A stretch of 64,000 bases of DNA from NCBI GenBank assembly GCA_019925095.2, contig CM034392.1, positions 6,584,887 to 6,648,886 of the forward strand, read 5' to 3'. A program made the position numbers and the translations under genes. The notes under the pieces were generated by a model, which made no database searches, was not told the origin of the DNA, and saw only the letters and a program-made list of their open reading frames with translations. Source of the DNA: Dendrolimus kikuchii. Lineage: Eukaryota; Arthropoda; Insecta; Lepidoptera; Lasiocampidae. Shown here in pieces: positions 36,401-47,647 of the stretch (positions are counted from its first letter, which is position 1; each line of letters opens with the position of its first letter).

Positions 36401-39400
36401 TCTTATATGGATGAAATTTACAGACAGGAATAGTAATATACTATACAGGTTATAAAAGAAAAGAAGGAAGGAAGATCTATGGACGAACATGTTAAATTTA
36501 GAAACCTTCACAAAACTACTTACATCAGGATTTTAGCTCCTCTTATTTCTCCAATATGTACTATGAGTATAGCTATGTACTCTAATAACATTACATGTTA
36601 GGTAGGTTTAGCGTATCAGCCTTTACAAAATTAACACTCCTATTTGAAGATTTAGCCATGTTTAGAAAAAGAAAATATTTAATACATTTTCATTAATAAA
36701 ACAGTTCACTTTTTTGTCGGATGACTTTAGAAGATTTTTCTAAGGACGAAATTAATTGTAATGAATAATATTAGAATTTAGAAATGCTGCATTAACCGCC
36801 GATCTAAAGCCTAAATAGCCAATGTTGCCAGGTTGCTAATAGTGAAATTACTAAAATTTGTAATTCTTGTAGGTACACACGTGTGTGTAGGAAAGTAACT
36901 CCCAACATATTGATTTAAAAAAGACCTTATCGAACATCGCCATGATTTTTAAATTGAAAACTTCACTGAATTCGCACGACCGTCACGCTCAGATACCAAG
37001 TTTTTATCTCTGAAGTGCAGTCCTAACGACTGATATTTTTTTTAAAGGTCTGACTAATAACACTCCCCCCCCCCCCTCAATTGAAACTGACAATACAACC
37101 TTTTTATTTTAACTGGATTGACAACATCATTGGACAATGAGACTATGTCTAGGTATCAGACATTAAAAATGATAACCCAAATGTGATACCAAATCAAAGT
37201 ATTTTAGTGGTCGAAAGAGCTTTATCTGTTGTAATCGCCGAAAGAATACTTTATTACAAATTAAGAAAAGTAATGACATCGCAATGGTGTCTAATAGGTA
37301 ATTTATGCCTGATTATCAATTAATGGTATTCAGTCTAACTGTACATTATTCAGCTTAAGTTATATTATATTGATTTTTCACTAAAGGTCACTTTAAATAA
37401 CTTAACGGTAACTTTAGAAAATAATAAATGTTGAACACCAAAATATATATAATAAATCTACCGATAAAATTGCTAAGCTGGCCACACTAAAATGATCACG
37501 ATGTGTCATAATGAATAATGACAGTAACATTTAAATAGTAGCACAGATTAATATGATTATTTTATTTTTATAGGCAAAGGAATTAATGTAAAGTTGTCCC
37601 CAATGACGTCATCGGATAATTTGTTTAAAAATCGTATTAAAAAAAAACTAACTCTTAAAACACAAAAATATTCAAATTAGTATCTTAAAATACCCTATTT
37701 TACATAATAAAAATATAAAATCAGAGGGTAATTTTTTTTGAACAATCCCCATTGTGTGTTTGTATAAACATATGAATTGTTAAGTAAATTTATCGAGTTG
37801 TCACAAGAACTCCGTTGTTTGATTTTGGTGAGTCAGATTCCACAATTTGGTTGAGTCTGGGATGGAAAAATATACCTAGGACCATATTATTCTAAAACTT
37901 AAATATTCATATATACTCGATAGTGGCTAGACACAGTATAAACACTTAACTCAATTTCGACGCCACTTACCTCAAAATAAGGGTGTCAGAGTCAGGATTC
38001 AAATACCCCTCACTGGCGAGTAAATCCAAGCGGAAGAATCTATTGTAGCCCCAACACTCCCCCACTTCGAAGTCAGAAGCGAATTCTCGTACAATGTTCT
38101 TGGAAGAGTCTCGGGAGACTTGATGCAGCATCTCCACGCGGTATTCATACCTGAAGATTATGTTGGACAATGAGATTACCATTAGAACCTATGCTATAGA
38201 CCAAACATAGAAACGTCAGTTAGGCCTGATATTTATTGAAAAGGAAATAAGACTAGCCTATTATATTTTTCTTGTCTAGTAATCAGTTAGCTTAAAAGTA
38301 CATTGTTTCGGCATAGATGTGTCATAGTGGTTCATATCATCCAAAGCTGCCTTTGACGACTCAGATCTAAACTTAGCTTTGGAACATACATCCCAGCTAG
38401 TAGTGATAAGACCACCTACTATATTGTAAAAACTTATTTCTGTTAACTGTATCTTTTAAAACACAATAAAGCATATTAACCCATTCATTCATTCATCTTA
38501 GCCATAGCCTGTCTTAAGCCAATATAAGATGGATCATTCAATTTATGTCTTTCAATTTGGATGAATCAAGCAAAAGTTTCATTGTCGTGTCCTTTGAACC
38601 AGATTGATTGAATATATATGATCTGTCTAATATCAGCATTAACTTGTTCAACTTTGGTGATACTGGATCTAAAAATGTAATATAGTTGTTTACATTTTTA
38701 GCAAGGGAGGATGTGATTTTTAAGTACTAAATTCTAACTGGCGTTTCTTATTTTGGCAGGCTTGTATACAAGAATGATTAGTTAGTCTTGAATCAAGATT
38801 CTAAACTACCCTATTAACTCTTGGACGCCATATTATATTTATTGGTATTAAAGTCTCGATTCAAGACCAAATGATATATAGTGTGATGCAGCAATGTGAA
38901 TGAGCAGAGCGAATTATAGAGCGGTTAATATACAATAGAGTTTATCTAAATAATAGCTTTTTCTTTTGAGTAACTACATTCCTAATATGCGAACATTCAC
39001 TAAATAAACCTATATGTCTCATTTAATCTAATGTTGTAAATCTTATTAATGTAATTATTGTAATATGTAATAGTATATTAAATGCTTCAAACTGAAGAGC
39101 TAAGACACACTGATGAAAGAGAAAATCTAAAAATGTCAGTGAACCCATTTACCCATAATCAAATTTAATCACTGTCTCTAACATATTAAAGTAATCTAAA
39201 TTATCTTTACAACCAATTTTAGCTCAGTCTATATATCAAATAACAAACCATTTTAAGTTATTTTCAGTATTTTTAAAACTGAATGTTTTAAACTTGTAAG
39301 CTTCTTGTTGTGTTGGATAAATATATTTCAAATGTAGCATTTGGTACAATTGTACATATAAATCATGCATTTTGGCTGGCTATTTTGTGTTGTATGGAAA

Positions 39401-42400
39401 TAGTGTATGAGTTGCCATATGAAATATTTATCTACAAGTCTAACAAAGAATCTAGTACAATATACATCATCTGATCACAAAGTTTTTTGAACAATGAGGA
39501 AGCGCAGCCGTATTAATAAGGCAATGGCGACATAATAGCGATTTTTTATAACAAACTGCGAGATTAATGGTGCGATTGACATTCTATTTATTATATTTTT
39601 TTACAAAATCATTATCCCATCACCATTACTTAAGACCCAATACACACACGCTGACTGAGCCGATGATTGGCACTGATCTAGTGATTGGTAAAGTTCAAGA
39701 ATATTAATAAGAATACAATTGTTTGATAGGATACATTATAAGAGGGAAAACAAAATAAGATAATGTAATATATGTCAAAAATTTCGAATAAAAGCCTCTG
39801 ATAAAAAGCAACTGAAACGTACTTAAAGCAGGCTGCCAAAGTATATGAGTACTTGCTGGGTCTTGGGGAAGACAATAAAAAAATTATTTATTTTTAAATA
39901 GCATAATCAATTCACGAATTAGTCTGTCGAATGAATGACGCACTCAATAACTATCTGAAGATACGCCATCATCCCATTTACATCACAACAACATTTGCAT
40001 ATCACGTGTTCTTGATTAGTTTAAAATGGCGCAGCGGCTTTGTCAGTAAGCGTGCACCGGGCCTAATCAATACAGCCGCTTTAAAAGCTTTCCATTTTAT
40101 TTCAGCTTCAATTGAGCGAATGAGTTTGGCAGACAACATGAAACTGCGTCACTACAGCTACATTGAATGAGCGAAGGCGATTGATTCCCGCTAGCGTCCT
40201 TTACTTACCTCTTGCCTACCCTTAATTTAGCAGTGCTTGCAATAACGAAACACTAAGTTATTTGGATATTACAATTTATTAATACATAGCAAGTGAACAA
40301 AGCATACACTGTGTTTAATTAGTTTCTGTATGATAAATATTGCAACAAGATGAATATTTTTGTGCTATGTTATTCAATTGTGTTCTGAAAATTACATCCA
40401 CAGTGAGACATTTTAGAAAACACATATACACTTAAATTATTCATATACACCACATGTGCTAAAAAAAAGGATACAAATAACAGGACTGAATGATGTTTAC
40501 TAATAAAATATATTACTTTATATATACTTTATTTATAATACTAATTAAGGAGAAATATAGATCATAATTTGAATCATTCCTAACTTCACTTTAATCAGAG
40601 TGATATTCAATCGTCATTATTTGATTAATTTTACGCAAAGTTCACCTGAGTCAAGAGTGGTGTTTCATGTTTAGAATTGTCCAAACCTTACTTTTGTAAA
40701 ATCTTGAAACATCTCATACCTAGCATTCTATAGACTGTTTATCCTTAGAAGATCATTTTATTTTTAAATGACTTAGACTACTTAGGCCATATCTAAAGCT
40801 AGATATTACAGAAAATAGAAAATGAATTATATTAATTATCTAAATAACTAAAACTTTAACTTGTGACAAAAAACAGTAGTTTGCTTTCCAAATAAAAAAA
40901 TATCAGTATGGTATAAAACCTGTATCTGATTGTTTTGAATAGTGTCTTTATTTTGTTAGATCAAATCTAAAATAACATTCCACTGGTGAACCATATAATA
41001 CCAATTATTAAATGTAACTTTCACAACACTTGGAACAAAATGTCAAATTTAATTGTCATTAACTAAAGTTAACGTATCTCTGAGTACAGTGACCAAGATT
41101 ATGAATTTGTTTATCATCAGTTATCACAAAAATAGTGGAAAGTACTAGAGCAACATAACTCACTTGGAAGTCTCTGGCAATCCAGCACTCAACTCCAAGA
41201 ACACAGATAAGTAATTCCCGCGCACGACGCCATTTCCGTCCGGGTACACTTTCAGCCGCCAACAGAGGCCGTTCACGTGGAGCGGCGCCGAGTAGATTGG
41301 CGCGGCGGCGTGTTGCAGTTGCGTGAAGTTCGTCAACGAGAACGTACTGCAATCGTAACTCGGAACGATTTCGCTGCAAAATGGAACTAGAGTGAGTGAA
41401 TGAATGGTTTTGGAAAGAAATCAATAAAATCAAAATTCTTTTTTAAATACTAAGGCTTTCAATGGATCATCAATCGCGTAAATGCGTAACGTAATGCATG
41501 CAACAAGTTGTACTTTTTTTATTGCACGAGTTCAACAAATAGGCAGACGGCCTATCTGATGGAAAGCTGTTACTATCGCCTATGGACATTTGGTGTTACC
41601 AATGTACTGCTACTCTCTAAAGGCAGACTGGAACCTGGCCACTAATACCGGAACACAACTCAAGGTTTTTACGGCGACATACTCTATACCAGGGGTGGTA
41701 GCCATCAAGACAAACACATAGTCTACTAACTGGCTGTGGCTTGTTTTATCGCTTCTTTCGACAGATCGTCCGGCCGTAAGAAAATGTATTCTTTCTCTGT
41801 TCCTGCACTGAAAAAACATAGTACCTACTACCTGTACTTAAAATATAATTATACTTTATAATTTAAATAAGTAAGTAAATAAGTATATAGCTACTTAATG
41901 TGTAAATCAGAAATATGCCCTTAAGATGTTTGTTAGCCCAAAAGGTAGACTAAAATCCAACTTTTTATTACAAGTTTTGAAAAACTTTTTTTTTTAAGAA
42001 ACAAATGTAATGTCTTAGAAATCACTTGCCTGTGGAAATCAGCCGGTACTGGCGCAGTTACAAAGCTTGCCATTGGCTTCTTGCGTACTTGATGTATCAT
42101 TTTGGACAATTCACTACTCTTTGCAATGAGCTCAGATCTATAAAAATTTAAATATTATTATTTAGTAAATGTACTATTTTTAATGGGATAAGATTATCCC
42201 TTTGTATAATTACGAGTACTGATATTGACAGTTTTAATATTACCTTTTTTACTTTTACTACAGCCCATAAATCTACCATCGCTGGGCTCGGCCTCCCATT
42301 ATAGGGAAACGGACAGTATACCCGCTACATTTGTCTAAGGTGGCTTGGCAGGTTTGTCACATTGGTTAACTCAACATACAGGATGCATCACAGGGTTTTC

Positions 42401-45400
42401 CTTCATCGTTGTTAGAATGTGATAATTGTAACAATATGCACATTAGGTCAGAAAACTGCCTAAGCGGTACATGCGTTCCGGCCAGAATCGAACCCGCGTC
42501 ATTTGAGTTTGGGACGCATGCACTAGCCATTACGTTAACACGACTGTTACCTACTACCTACCGAATATTACCTACTCATTGGTAACATCTATTCTACAGA
42601 ATGTATCGTATACACAAATGAAGTCATAATTGAGAGCTCATACAAAATTGTACATGACGATTTTTAACAAGAAAATAAATCACTACTGTTTTGATTAAGT
42701 AGCTTATCTTTTTATGCAAAATGTAACTTGAAACAATAAAGGTCTAGAATCTGAGACATCAACATGAGGGAAACATTATAACACGCATTGCTTTAGTTAA
42801 CCACATATTATTCTAACCTGGTACTGGAATGCATCTGATGTTCAATTTCCTGAAGCAAATGTTCCAACTGCTCAGTCTCTTGGGTGAGACTATTCTTCTG
42901 ACCCATCAGCGTGAGCAGTTTCGCTTTCAGGGCCGAATCCAGGCGCGAGATCATCAGTTCGACCGCGTTGCGTATTTCGCGAACGCGCTCGTCTTTGGCG
43001 GCTCGCACCGACTCTACATTACGTTCCTGTAAAAAAACATCATAGTTTTAAGTTTGTGGTGAACTAGCTGTGCCCGCGTCTTGGTCAGTGTGCAATTTTT
43101 TTCATAGAACCCTAAAACATGAAGTAGCTTAAGTTACTCATAACATCAGCTATCTGCCAATGAAAGTGCCGTGAAAATCGGTCCCACCGTTTCACAGATT
43201 AGCTGGAACATTCAGACAGACCAACAGACAAAGAAATATTCTAAAAATGGCATGTTCAGTTTCCCTGGTCTGAATTATCCCTCCTGATTCTTTCCCATTT
43301 CTTTTGACATTACAGACACTTCAATATTATTTATCTGTATAGTGTGTATTGAGTATAGATTTAAGTTTATGGTGAACAATAAAGAGGTTCTTCATTCATT
43401 CCTGTTCTTGTCATTGCCAGAAGCAGGCAAATGATGCACCAGATGGAAAATATGATTACATCTTCTTTTATATAAAAATCAATTGCTGTTTTTCAGTCTG
43501 GCTAAAATCCAAAAACAGTTTCATTGATTTTGGAGAAATTTTGTGTGTGTATATGAGTGGGACCCGGGACAATTTAGATTCACAATTAGAACTGGTAGAT
43601 GACATTACAATCGCATTCTAGATTGTTATTTTTCAAGGTAGGACAATGTTCGCCGGGTCCGCTAGTTGATAATATTTATCATACGTACTTACCACATCCT
43701 GAACAAGACTAACAAGCTCCATGAGCCTACGACGTAGCTGTGAGACTTCATCACGGATTTGTGTCACATGTTGCTCGTACACCTCTTCTAGTGGTTTGAA
43801 TGTGTGTCCTGAATGGGTTCCGCCCCACAATGCACACTGGTGGCAGATACAACGGCGGCACGTCCAACAGTACACAGTTAACTTCTCTTGATGTGTTGGA
43901 CATCTGTTGAACAAATTCATTAATACTTCTGAAAGAACAAGTTACATGTTTGTTATACCTTATGTCCCTGCTCCATCTAGGATAATGTTAGAATTGTAGG
44001 TAAGGGTTTAATGTTTATTTGTGATGTGACATTGCTATTAATTGTTAATGATGTTGAACATTGATAGATAACATCTGCATATACACTAACATAGCTAATC
44101 ATTAACAGTGTTACTTTTTTTATTTTATTGCAGGAGATCGGCATACAGACAGATGGTGCACTTGATGGAAAGCGGTTGTCACCTATGGACATTTGCAACA
44201 GCAAAGTTGCTACAAATGCGCTGCTGCTCTCTTAAGGGAAACTGGAACCTGGTCACTAATGCCGGAACACAACTCAAGGTTGTTATGACAACATACTTTA
44301 GACCAGGGGTGGTAGCCATCCATTCGGGCAAATGCCCTACCACCTGGCTGTGGGTTGTTAAGTCGCCTCTTACAACGGGCCGCCCGGCTGCAGGAAAATG
44401 TATTCTTTCTCCATTCCTGCACAGATAAAATGCTATAAACTTTTAATGCTATAAACAAACCGCATTTGTCCAGTGATAGCACTAACATGAACATTCTTCC
44501 AGATAGAAATATTTTTTGAAAGACAATACATATATACAAACGCCTTTTGTTTAATCAAGTAACTAATGTCTTGTCATTCATTTTTCAATTTTTGTTTTGG
44601 TGAACAATAAAGTGTTGTCTATGTATATATCTACATCTACAATATAATTAATCTGTAGAGGGGTGGAGTTCTTATAAGTAATTGAAAATGAGACAAAAAA
44701 ATCAAGTGCGTTAATTTGGACAGGGGCAGATTCTGAAAATAATTCAATTTTAAATGATTTCAAAATTGTTCATCAGATGGATGTGTAAGGGGTTTCAGAT
44801 GAAGGTCTCCTCACTGTAAATGGCATGAGATGTTATAAGAGATTTATTTTTAACATACTGCACCATTGCTATGTGTGTTGTACATCTTTATATATAATTA
44901 TATTTTTTCTGTTCATGTGTATGTCATGAAAGTCCTAAACAGTTGGAATGATTTTGATGAATTCTTTTGTGTATGTTTCTACAGGTCCTGGGAAGGTTTA
45001 GACTCTCAATTAGATCAGGTAGGTAACATTGGATTCAAGATTTTTATTTTTTCATTCATACCAGGACAATGTCCTAGCCCACTAATAGTTATATTTTATG
45101 TTACCATTTTATACAGAGATCATATAGTTTTGTGTGAGGTAGCTAATATTTATGTCGACTTAAATGATCATAGGTACTTGAATATTCAGTTTCATATAAT
45201 ATTGCATGAATCCTAAATTAGGTTCACAAACTACCAGCATTTTGATTTGTTAGCTTTCACACAAGTGTGTTTTTACATAATCCATCTAAGACCCAATGCC
45301 ACATTAAACTATTAGAATTGTGTCAAACTCTTTCATTGTGTTTTTGAAGTATTTAATAATTATTCAAACACTTATTTTCCTATTTTTACAATTTAATGTC

Positions 45401-46182
45401 CTAATTATTATATACTCTAAATGTAAAAATTCACATTGTTATATTAACCATGCCAGATTGGATCATTTCAGACTACCCTCTGTTCATGTTTCTTAAAGAT
45501 TATTAATTGTAAAACAAAATAATGTAAAAGAAGTAGATATTTTTTAAACAAATGTCTACATCTAGTGTAGACAAGTGTTTATTTATACACATCTATTCTA
45601 TATATTAGGTTTTATAACAAATATCTCATAAAAACACATTTTCTAAAATTTGTAGTACCTACCCTCATAATTATAAAATGGATGTTTGATTTTATATTAA
45701 ATTTATCATTACAGACAAAATTTTCATTCTAAATAAAATCCTTTTTAGATATACTACAAATAATTATTCTTGAACCATGATGTCTCATTTACCTATCCCT
45801 GAAGCTCTCTCTTTGGCTAGCTGTATTGGTTTGCTGCATAGTCTCAATTTGCTGGGTAACTTCCTCTACCCATCGGCAATTAACTAGCTCGTGCAGGTGC
45901 AACGCCGCCCTGCAGTGGGGACATTGTGACCGCTGCTCCGTTAGCCAGCGACGCACGCACGAATAGCAGCATAACTTAGAGCAATGCGGACATAAGTGGG
46001 CATCGACCAACTTTTCCATACAGATGAAGCAGCGAAACACCTCCGCCAGCGTCTGAAAACATTAGTTTCATACGAAATACAGCCTACATCATAAATAACT
46101 GTCAATAATGTAGGCCACATGGATATACCTCAACGATTTGCTCCTCGCCATTGCCGTTCCCTTTGTCTCCTCGCGAGGCCAT
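21024..46182 (-). CDS. TRIM37: TRIM37 E3 ubiquitin ligase (RING, B-box, coiled coil, MATH)
   Basis: Complete gene, 17 coding exons: 46182-46129, 46052-45793, 43903-43693, 43026-42818, 42137-42030, 41373-41164, 38150-37971, 34223-34109, 33321-33102, 31376-31196, 29978-29809, 28872-28664, 27575-27470, 25410-25141, 23989-23786, 22313-22168 and 21227-21024. They sum to 3057 nt, 1018 aa (human is about 960). RING residues 26-65 have CFIC, CPHC, CCYSC and CPHC. The B-box (about 106-138) has [13 protein letters not shown] coiled coil follows (about 146-255), then a MATH domain (about 281-415) with [23 protein letters not shown] and [10 protein letters not shown] motifs, diagnostic for TRIM37. DETMSGENDIE in the acidic tail also matches the family. 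The remaining tail is Pro/Ser/Gly-rich. TRIM37 is known to control centriole number, act on peroxisomal import and ubiquitinate histone H2A. Only the 15/16 splice choice near the tail is uncertain. Confidence 0.93.
21328..21458. repeat. AT microsatellite with ATATATAC interruptions
   Basis: About 130 bp of alternating A and T with spaced C, just inside the last TRIM37 intron. It is simple-sequence DNA. Confidence 0.9.
22682..22845. repeat. TAG/GTA trinucleotide microsatellite
   Basis: About 160 bp of GTA repeats in blocks separated by GATAGT/GATTGT. The long - strand open frames rich in Leu/Tyr/Thr here are artefacts of the repeat. Confidence 0.9.
22845..23345 (+). repeat. repeat family D, split by a family A copy
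   Basis: Starts TAGGATATGCCCGTGACTTC, as at 30108. It resumes at about 23120 with GGGATTCCCAGGATAAAAAG, ATCGAAATCGGCCCAGTAC and GAATCCCGAACAAACAG. Between them, 22899-23045 is a truncated family A copy with a T-rich start. Confidence 0.55.
22899..23045 (+). repeat. repeat family A, truncated forward copy
   Basis: A T-run followed by ATTGCAGGAGATCAGCAGAC, then GATGGAAAGCAGTTACCATC, GCCTATGGACATTTGCAAC and CTCTTAAAGGAAACTGGA. It ends early compared with 44108-44428. Confidence 0.6.
24068..24635. mobile_element. pogo/Tigger-like MITE, TA duplication
   Basis: The ends CAGTAGCATCTCGATATCTC and, from the right, CAGTGGAATCTCTATAACTC are bordered by TA on both sides (24066-24067 and 24636-24637). 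CAGT..ATCTCTATAACTCGA ends and TA targets are typical of pogo-type elements. The interior has subterminal TTCGACTTA-like repeats. No transposase. Confidence 0.65.
25448..25560 (+). repeat. fragment of the 679-bp inverted-end element
   Basis: GAACTGAACGAGGACGTTGT, GCTGTGCAGTTTTATT, AATTACTTTAAAATGAACGA and AGTTGTAGGA match 48470-48560 in order. Confidence 0.55.
27745..28375 (+). repeat. repeat family E flanking a minisatellite
   Basis: 27745-27885 (GCTATTTGCCCCGGAAGATT, AACTATCCCATCTCCCGGAT) and 28200-28375 (TTATCCCATTATCTGGGATG, CCGAATTTCAGCCCAATCGG) belong to the same kind of repeat as 62070-62370 (reverse). The minisatellite lies between the two parts. Confidence 0.45.
27888..28183. repeat. 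minisatellite, 9-bp unit CACAYCGAC/CAAATCGGC
   Basis: About 295 bp of a 9-base unit, with CACACCGAC, CACATCGAC and CAAATCGGC variants arranged in blocks, in the TRIM37 intron between exons 12 and 13. The unit length is a multiple of three, so long frames run through on both strands (Trp-Ser-Val, Val-Gly-Val and Thr-Thr-Pro repeats). None has gene context and they are not reported as genes. Confidence 0.9.
30096..30452 (+). repeat. repeat family D, fullest forward copy
   Basis: TAGGATACGCCCGCGACTTC, TTCCCGTGATAAAAAATCGC, TTCCAGGATAAAAAGTAGCG, ATCGAAATTGGCCCAGTAG and TTTACGTGAATCCTGAAG. It serves as the reference for copies at 10500 (reverse), 22845 and 52140 (reverse). Confidence 0.6.
30490..30560 (-). 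repeat. repeat family A fragment
   Basis: GTTGCAAATGTCTATAGGTG then ATGGTAACC is the reverse of GGTTACCAT..CCTATGGACATTTGCAAC in the full copies. Confidence 0.5.
31575..32217 (-). mobile_element. solo LTR, 643 bp, TSD ATAT
   Basis: On the + strand it runs TGTACGCACTT..GGTCGCCACA and is flanked by ATAT on both sides (31571-31574 and 32218-32221). On the - strand it starts TGTGGCGACC, has TATAAGCAG near 31993 with an initiator-like GAGTTCAGTTC about 35 bases later, and AATAAAGGC near 31627 before the end. This is the promoter/polyadenylation layout of a retroelement LTR. No internal region or partner LTR was found. It sits in a TRIM37 intron in the gene's own orientation. Confidence 0.7.
32785..33055 (+). 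repeat. repeat family B copy
   Basis: Contains CTGTCAGTCAGTCTGGTAG, ACGTGAAAACTACTGAACGG, GCGTAACTTACGATACTTTT and ATAGATGGCGCTGTAATCG, the order seen at 58570-58760. Confidence 0.55.
33650..34075 (+). repeat. diverged copy of the 679-bp element
   Basis: TTACAATCATAAACTCTAGT, AATACACAAATGTCATTAG, CAAGTCAATCGATAGCGAG, GACTTGGGTCGTTGTGAGCG and GACCGTGGTCGCCATGTAG run parallel to 48090-48400. The terminal arms are degraded. Confidence 0.55.
34641..35306 (+). pseudogene. mariner-type transposase, broken
   Basis: The first open part (34641-34982) ends with [14 protein letters not shown], the block around the first catalytic Asp in mariner-family transposases. After a stop and an apparent deletion of the central part, other frames give [13 protein letters not shown] (second Asp block, here with Asp replaced by Gly) and [13 protein letters not shown] (third block), then more stops. 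The catalytic triad is damaged, so it is inactive. Confidence 0.75.
37065..37076 (+). repeat. C12 homopolymer run
   Basis: Twelve consecutive C in an AT-rich intron, probably length-variable. Confidence 0.9.
38151..41163 (-). other. TRIM37 intron 6, no recognised element
   Basis: A 3-kb intron between the two MATH exons. AT-rich, without clear inverted ends, transposase motifs or exons. A denser patch at 39930-40200 has short open frames but no family motif. Confidence 0.5.
41515..41815 (+). repeat. repeat family A, near-complete copy
   Basis: T-rich start with TTATTGCACGAG, then GCCTATGGACATTTGG, GACTGGAACCTGGCCACTAA, CCAGGGGTGGTAGCCATC and TTCTTTCTCTGTTCCTGCAC. Confidence 0.65.
42020..42036 (-). 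other. GC-AG donor site in TRIM37 intron 5
   Basis: The exon ending at 42030 is followed on the - strand by GCAAGT instead of GTAAGT (CACAG|GCAAGTG). No GT donor nearby keeps the frame. Joining to 41373 restores [13 protein letters not shown], which matches the family. The strong flanking consensus is what known GC-AG introns show. Confidence 0.8.
42262..42545 (-). mobile_element. tRNA-derived SINE, complete reverse copy
   Basis: On the - strand it has the tRNA-like head (GCATGCGTCCCAAACTCAAA, B-box GGTTCGATTC) and the tail GGGAGGCCGAGCCCAGCGAT. It matches 4356-4652 throughout. Confidence 0.75.
43461..43665 (+). mobile_element. short non-autonomous Helitron
   Basis: Starts TCTTCTTTTATATAAAAATC, then AATTGCTG, and ends GTTCGCCGGGTCCGCTAG, between A (43460) and T (43666). 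The ends resemble those of 11531-11971; the interior is shorter. A more decayed relative, with CAGGTCCTGGGAAGGTTTAG and no clear ends, lies at about 44870-45115. Confidence 0.65.
44108..44428 (+). repeat. repeat family A, best copy
   Basis: Starts at a T-rich tract and TTTATTGCAGGAGATCGG, followed by all family blocks to TTCTTTCTCCATTCCTGCAC. The T-tract plus TTGCAG at the head resembles a splice acceptor on the + strand; here it lies antisense to TRIM37. Confidence 0.65.
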
Positions 46183-47433
46183 AATTTGAAATTTATTTTG
46201 CTTCCTAAGGGTTCGCGGTGTTCGCCGTCAGATTCACCATAATTTAGACATTTTTGTATTTCTAAAAAACGAATTAGACATCTTTCGCAATGTAAGCGTC
46301 AAACACGAAACCTCTTCCGTATTCGAATATCAATCGAACCAAAATAAAAACAAAAATTTGTAAAACTGAACAAAAAGTCCCTAAATTATAAAATATTTGA
46401 GCATGGCAAATTTAATAAATTACTATATTAAAAAGTGTAACATAATAATAAACTAGGTATGTCGTATTTGTGTTTAGAATTAAAAATTAGTTATATTCAG
46501 ATGAAATTCTTTTTTGGAGGACCAATGACAATTACAAAATTTAAATTTCGATTCAGTAACAAACATTATCATTTTGCACTGTTGTCTGTGTTTTTGTTCA
46601 GAATGCGAAATTACATATAATTCCCTGAAAGACCAAGTAGGGTCAATAAGACAATTTGTCTGGGGTGTAAAAAGATTGTCAGGAACCCTTTTCCACGTGG
46701 CTTTGTATGCGTAAGAACTTTAGATGGTATTCCGTGGTATCTCTTTAAACTTTCCAGGATAAAGAGTATCCCCGTTATGCCCGTTAATCTCTTTCATAAA
46801 AACTACATAATTAAATTCCAAGTTTTATGATATTTGCCCCCTTATGACGATGAAATTATTCCACTTTTGGGGTTAAAAAGTAAATCTCGTGCACAGCCGT
46901 TATCAAATAACTGCATGTATACGAAATTTCTTGTAAAACAGGGCATTCCTAAGCCAATGAAAAATATATAGAAATAACCAAACGAAGACTTTATTAAAAA
47001 TATTAGCGTGGATGATTTAATAAAATAACAAACTCAAGTCATTTCATATAAATCACATAAATTTAAATCAATCGAAATTGTGGGTAAATTTGGTTGAAAA
47101 TAGTCGTATGCCATAGACCATAATTAACTAAAATAAGAACATAGTGCCGTTTTCTAAATGTCATTTTTGAAGTGAAACTTCTATATAGACGGGGTCTTAC
47201 GATTTTTCTGTCACGAAAAAGCATTACAGCCGCGTGAACGAGCGGCATACATTTAGACTAGACGTGGTGAGAGGTGGCATAATGTTAGAGTAGACTATCG
47301 ATGTTTTTATTGGTTCAGGATCGAATTCAGTTTTTTTGTTTGATTAAATAAAATATGTTTAAATGAAAAATGCATTAATTAAAATATATCTAACCTAACC
47401 AAATCATAATTTGCAGTAAACCTGCGAAAAATC

Positions 47434-47647
47434 AAAACGTGTGCTGGGACACATAGTAGAAGTGAAACTTCAACGGACAAGTGGAAAAACGAATCGGAAC
47501 AAAATTTTAACTTAGTTTTACGGGAAAATTGTTAATGTACTTGTCCAATTTGAAAATCTGCCCGTAAAACGTCAAAATTTTGTTAAGACTCATTTTTCCA
47601 TTGTCCCTTAAAGTTTCACTTATACTATGTGTCCCAGCACACGTTTT
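47434..47647. mobile_element. 214-bp foldback MITE
   Basis: AAAACGTGTGCTGGGACACA..AGTGAAACTT at the left is mirrored from the right with few mismatches over about 75 bases per arm, leaving a short loop. It would form a long hairpin. Confidence 0.75.

Larger units (their letters stand above)
34382..37753. mobile_element. 3.4-kb segment with inverted ends and a mariner-type remnant
   Basis: AATGGGGATTGTTCA (34382-34396) is exactly mirrored at 37739-37753, followed on both sides by T-rich/A-rich tracts. Both ends also carry an ATGACGTCAT palindrome inward (near 34541 and 37603). A TA lies at the left (34381-34382); at the right the corresponding bases are TG, so a TA duplication is not intact. 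Inside is the transposase remnant at 34641-35306. At 3.4 kb it is larger than usual mariners, so another insertion in 35310-37560 is likely but not recognised. It fills much of a TRIM37 intron. Confidence 0.5.

Noticed and set aside
43878..43925. Alternative start of TRIM37 exon 3 after CTTTCAG at about 43930
   Set aside because: It would put the B-box out of frame; the acceptor CAACAG before 43903 keeps RCPTHQEK in phase.
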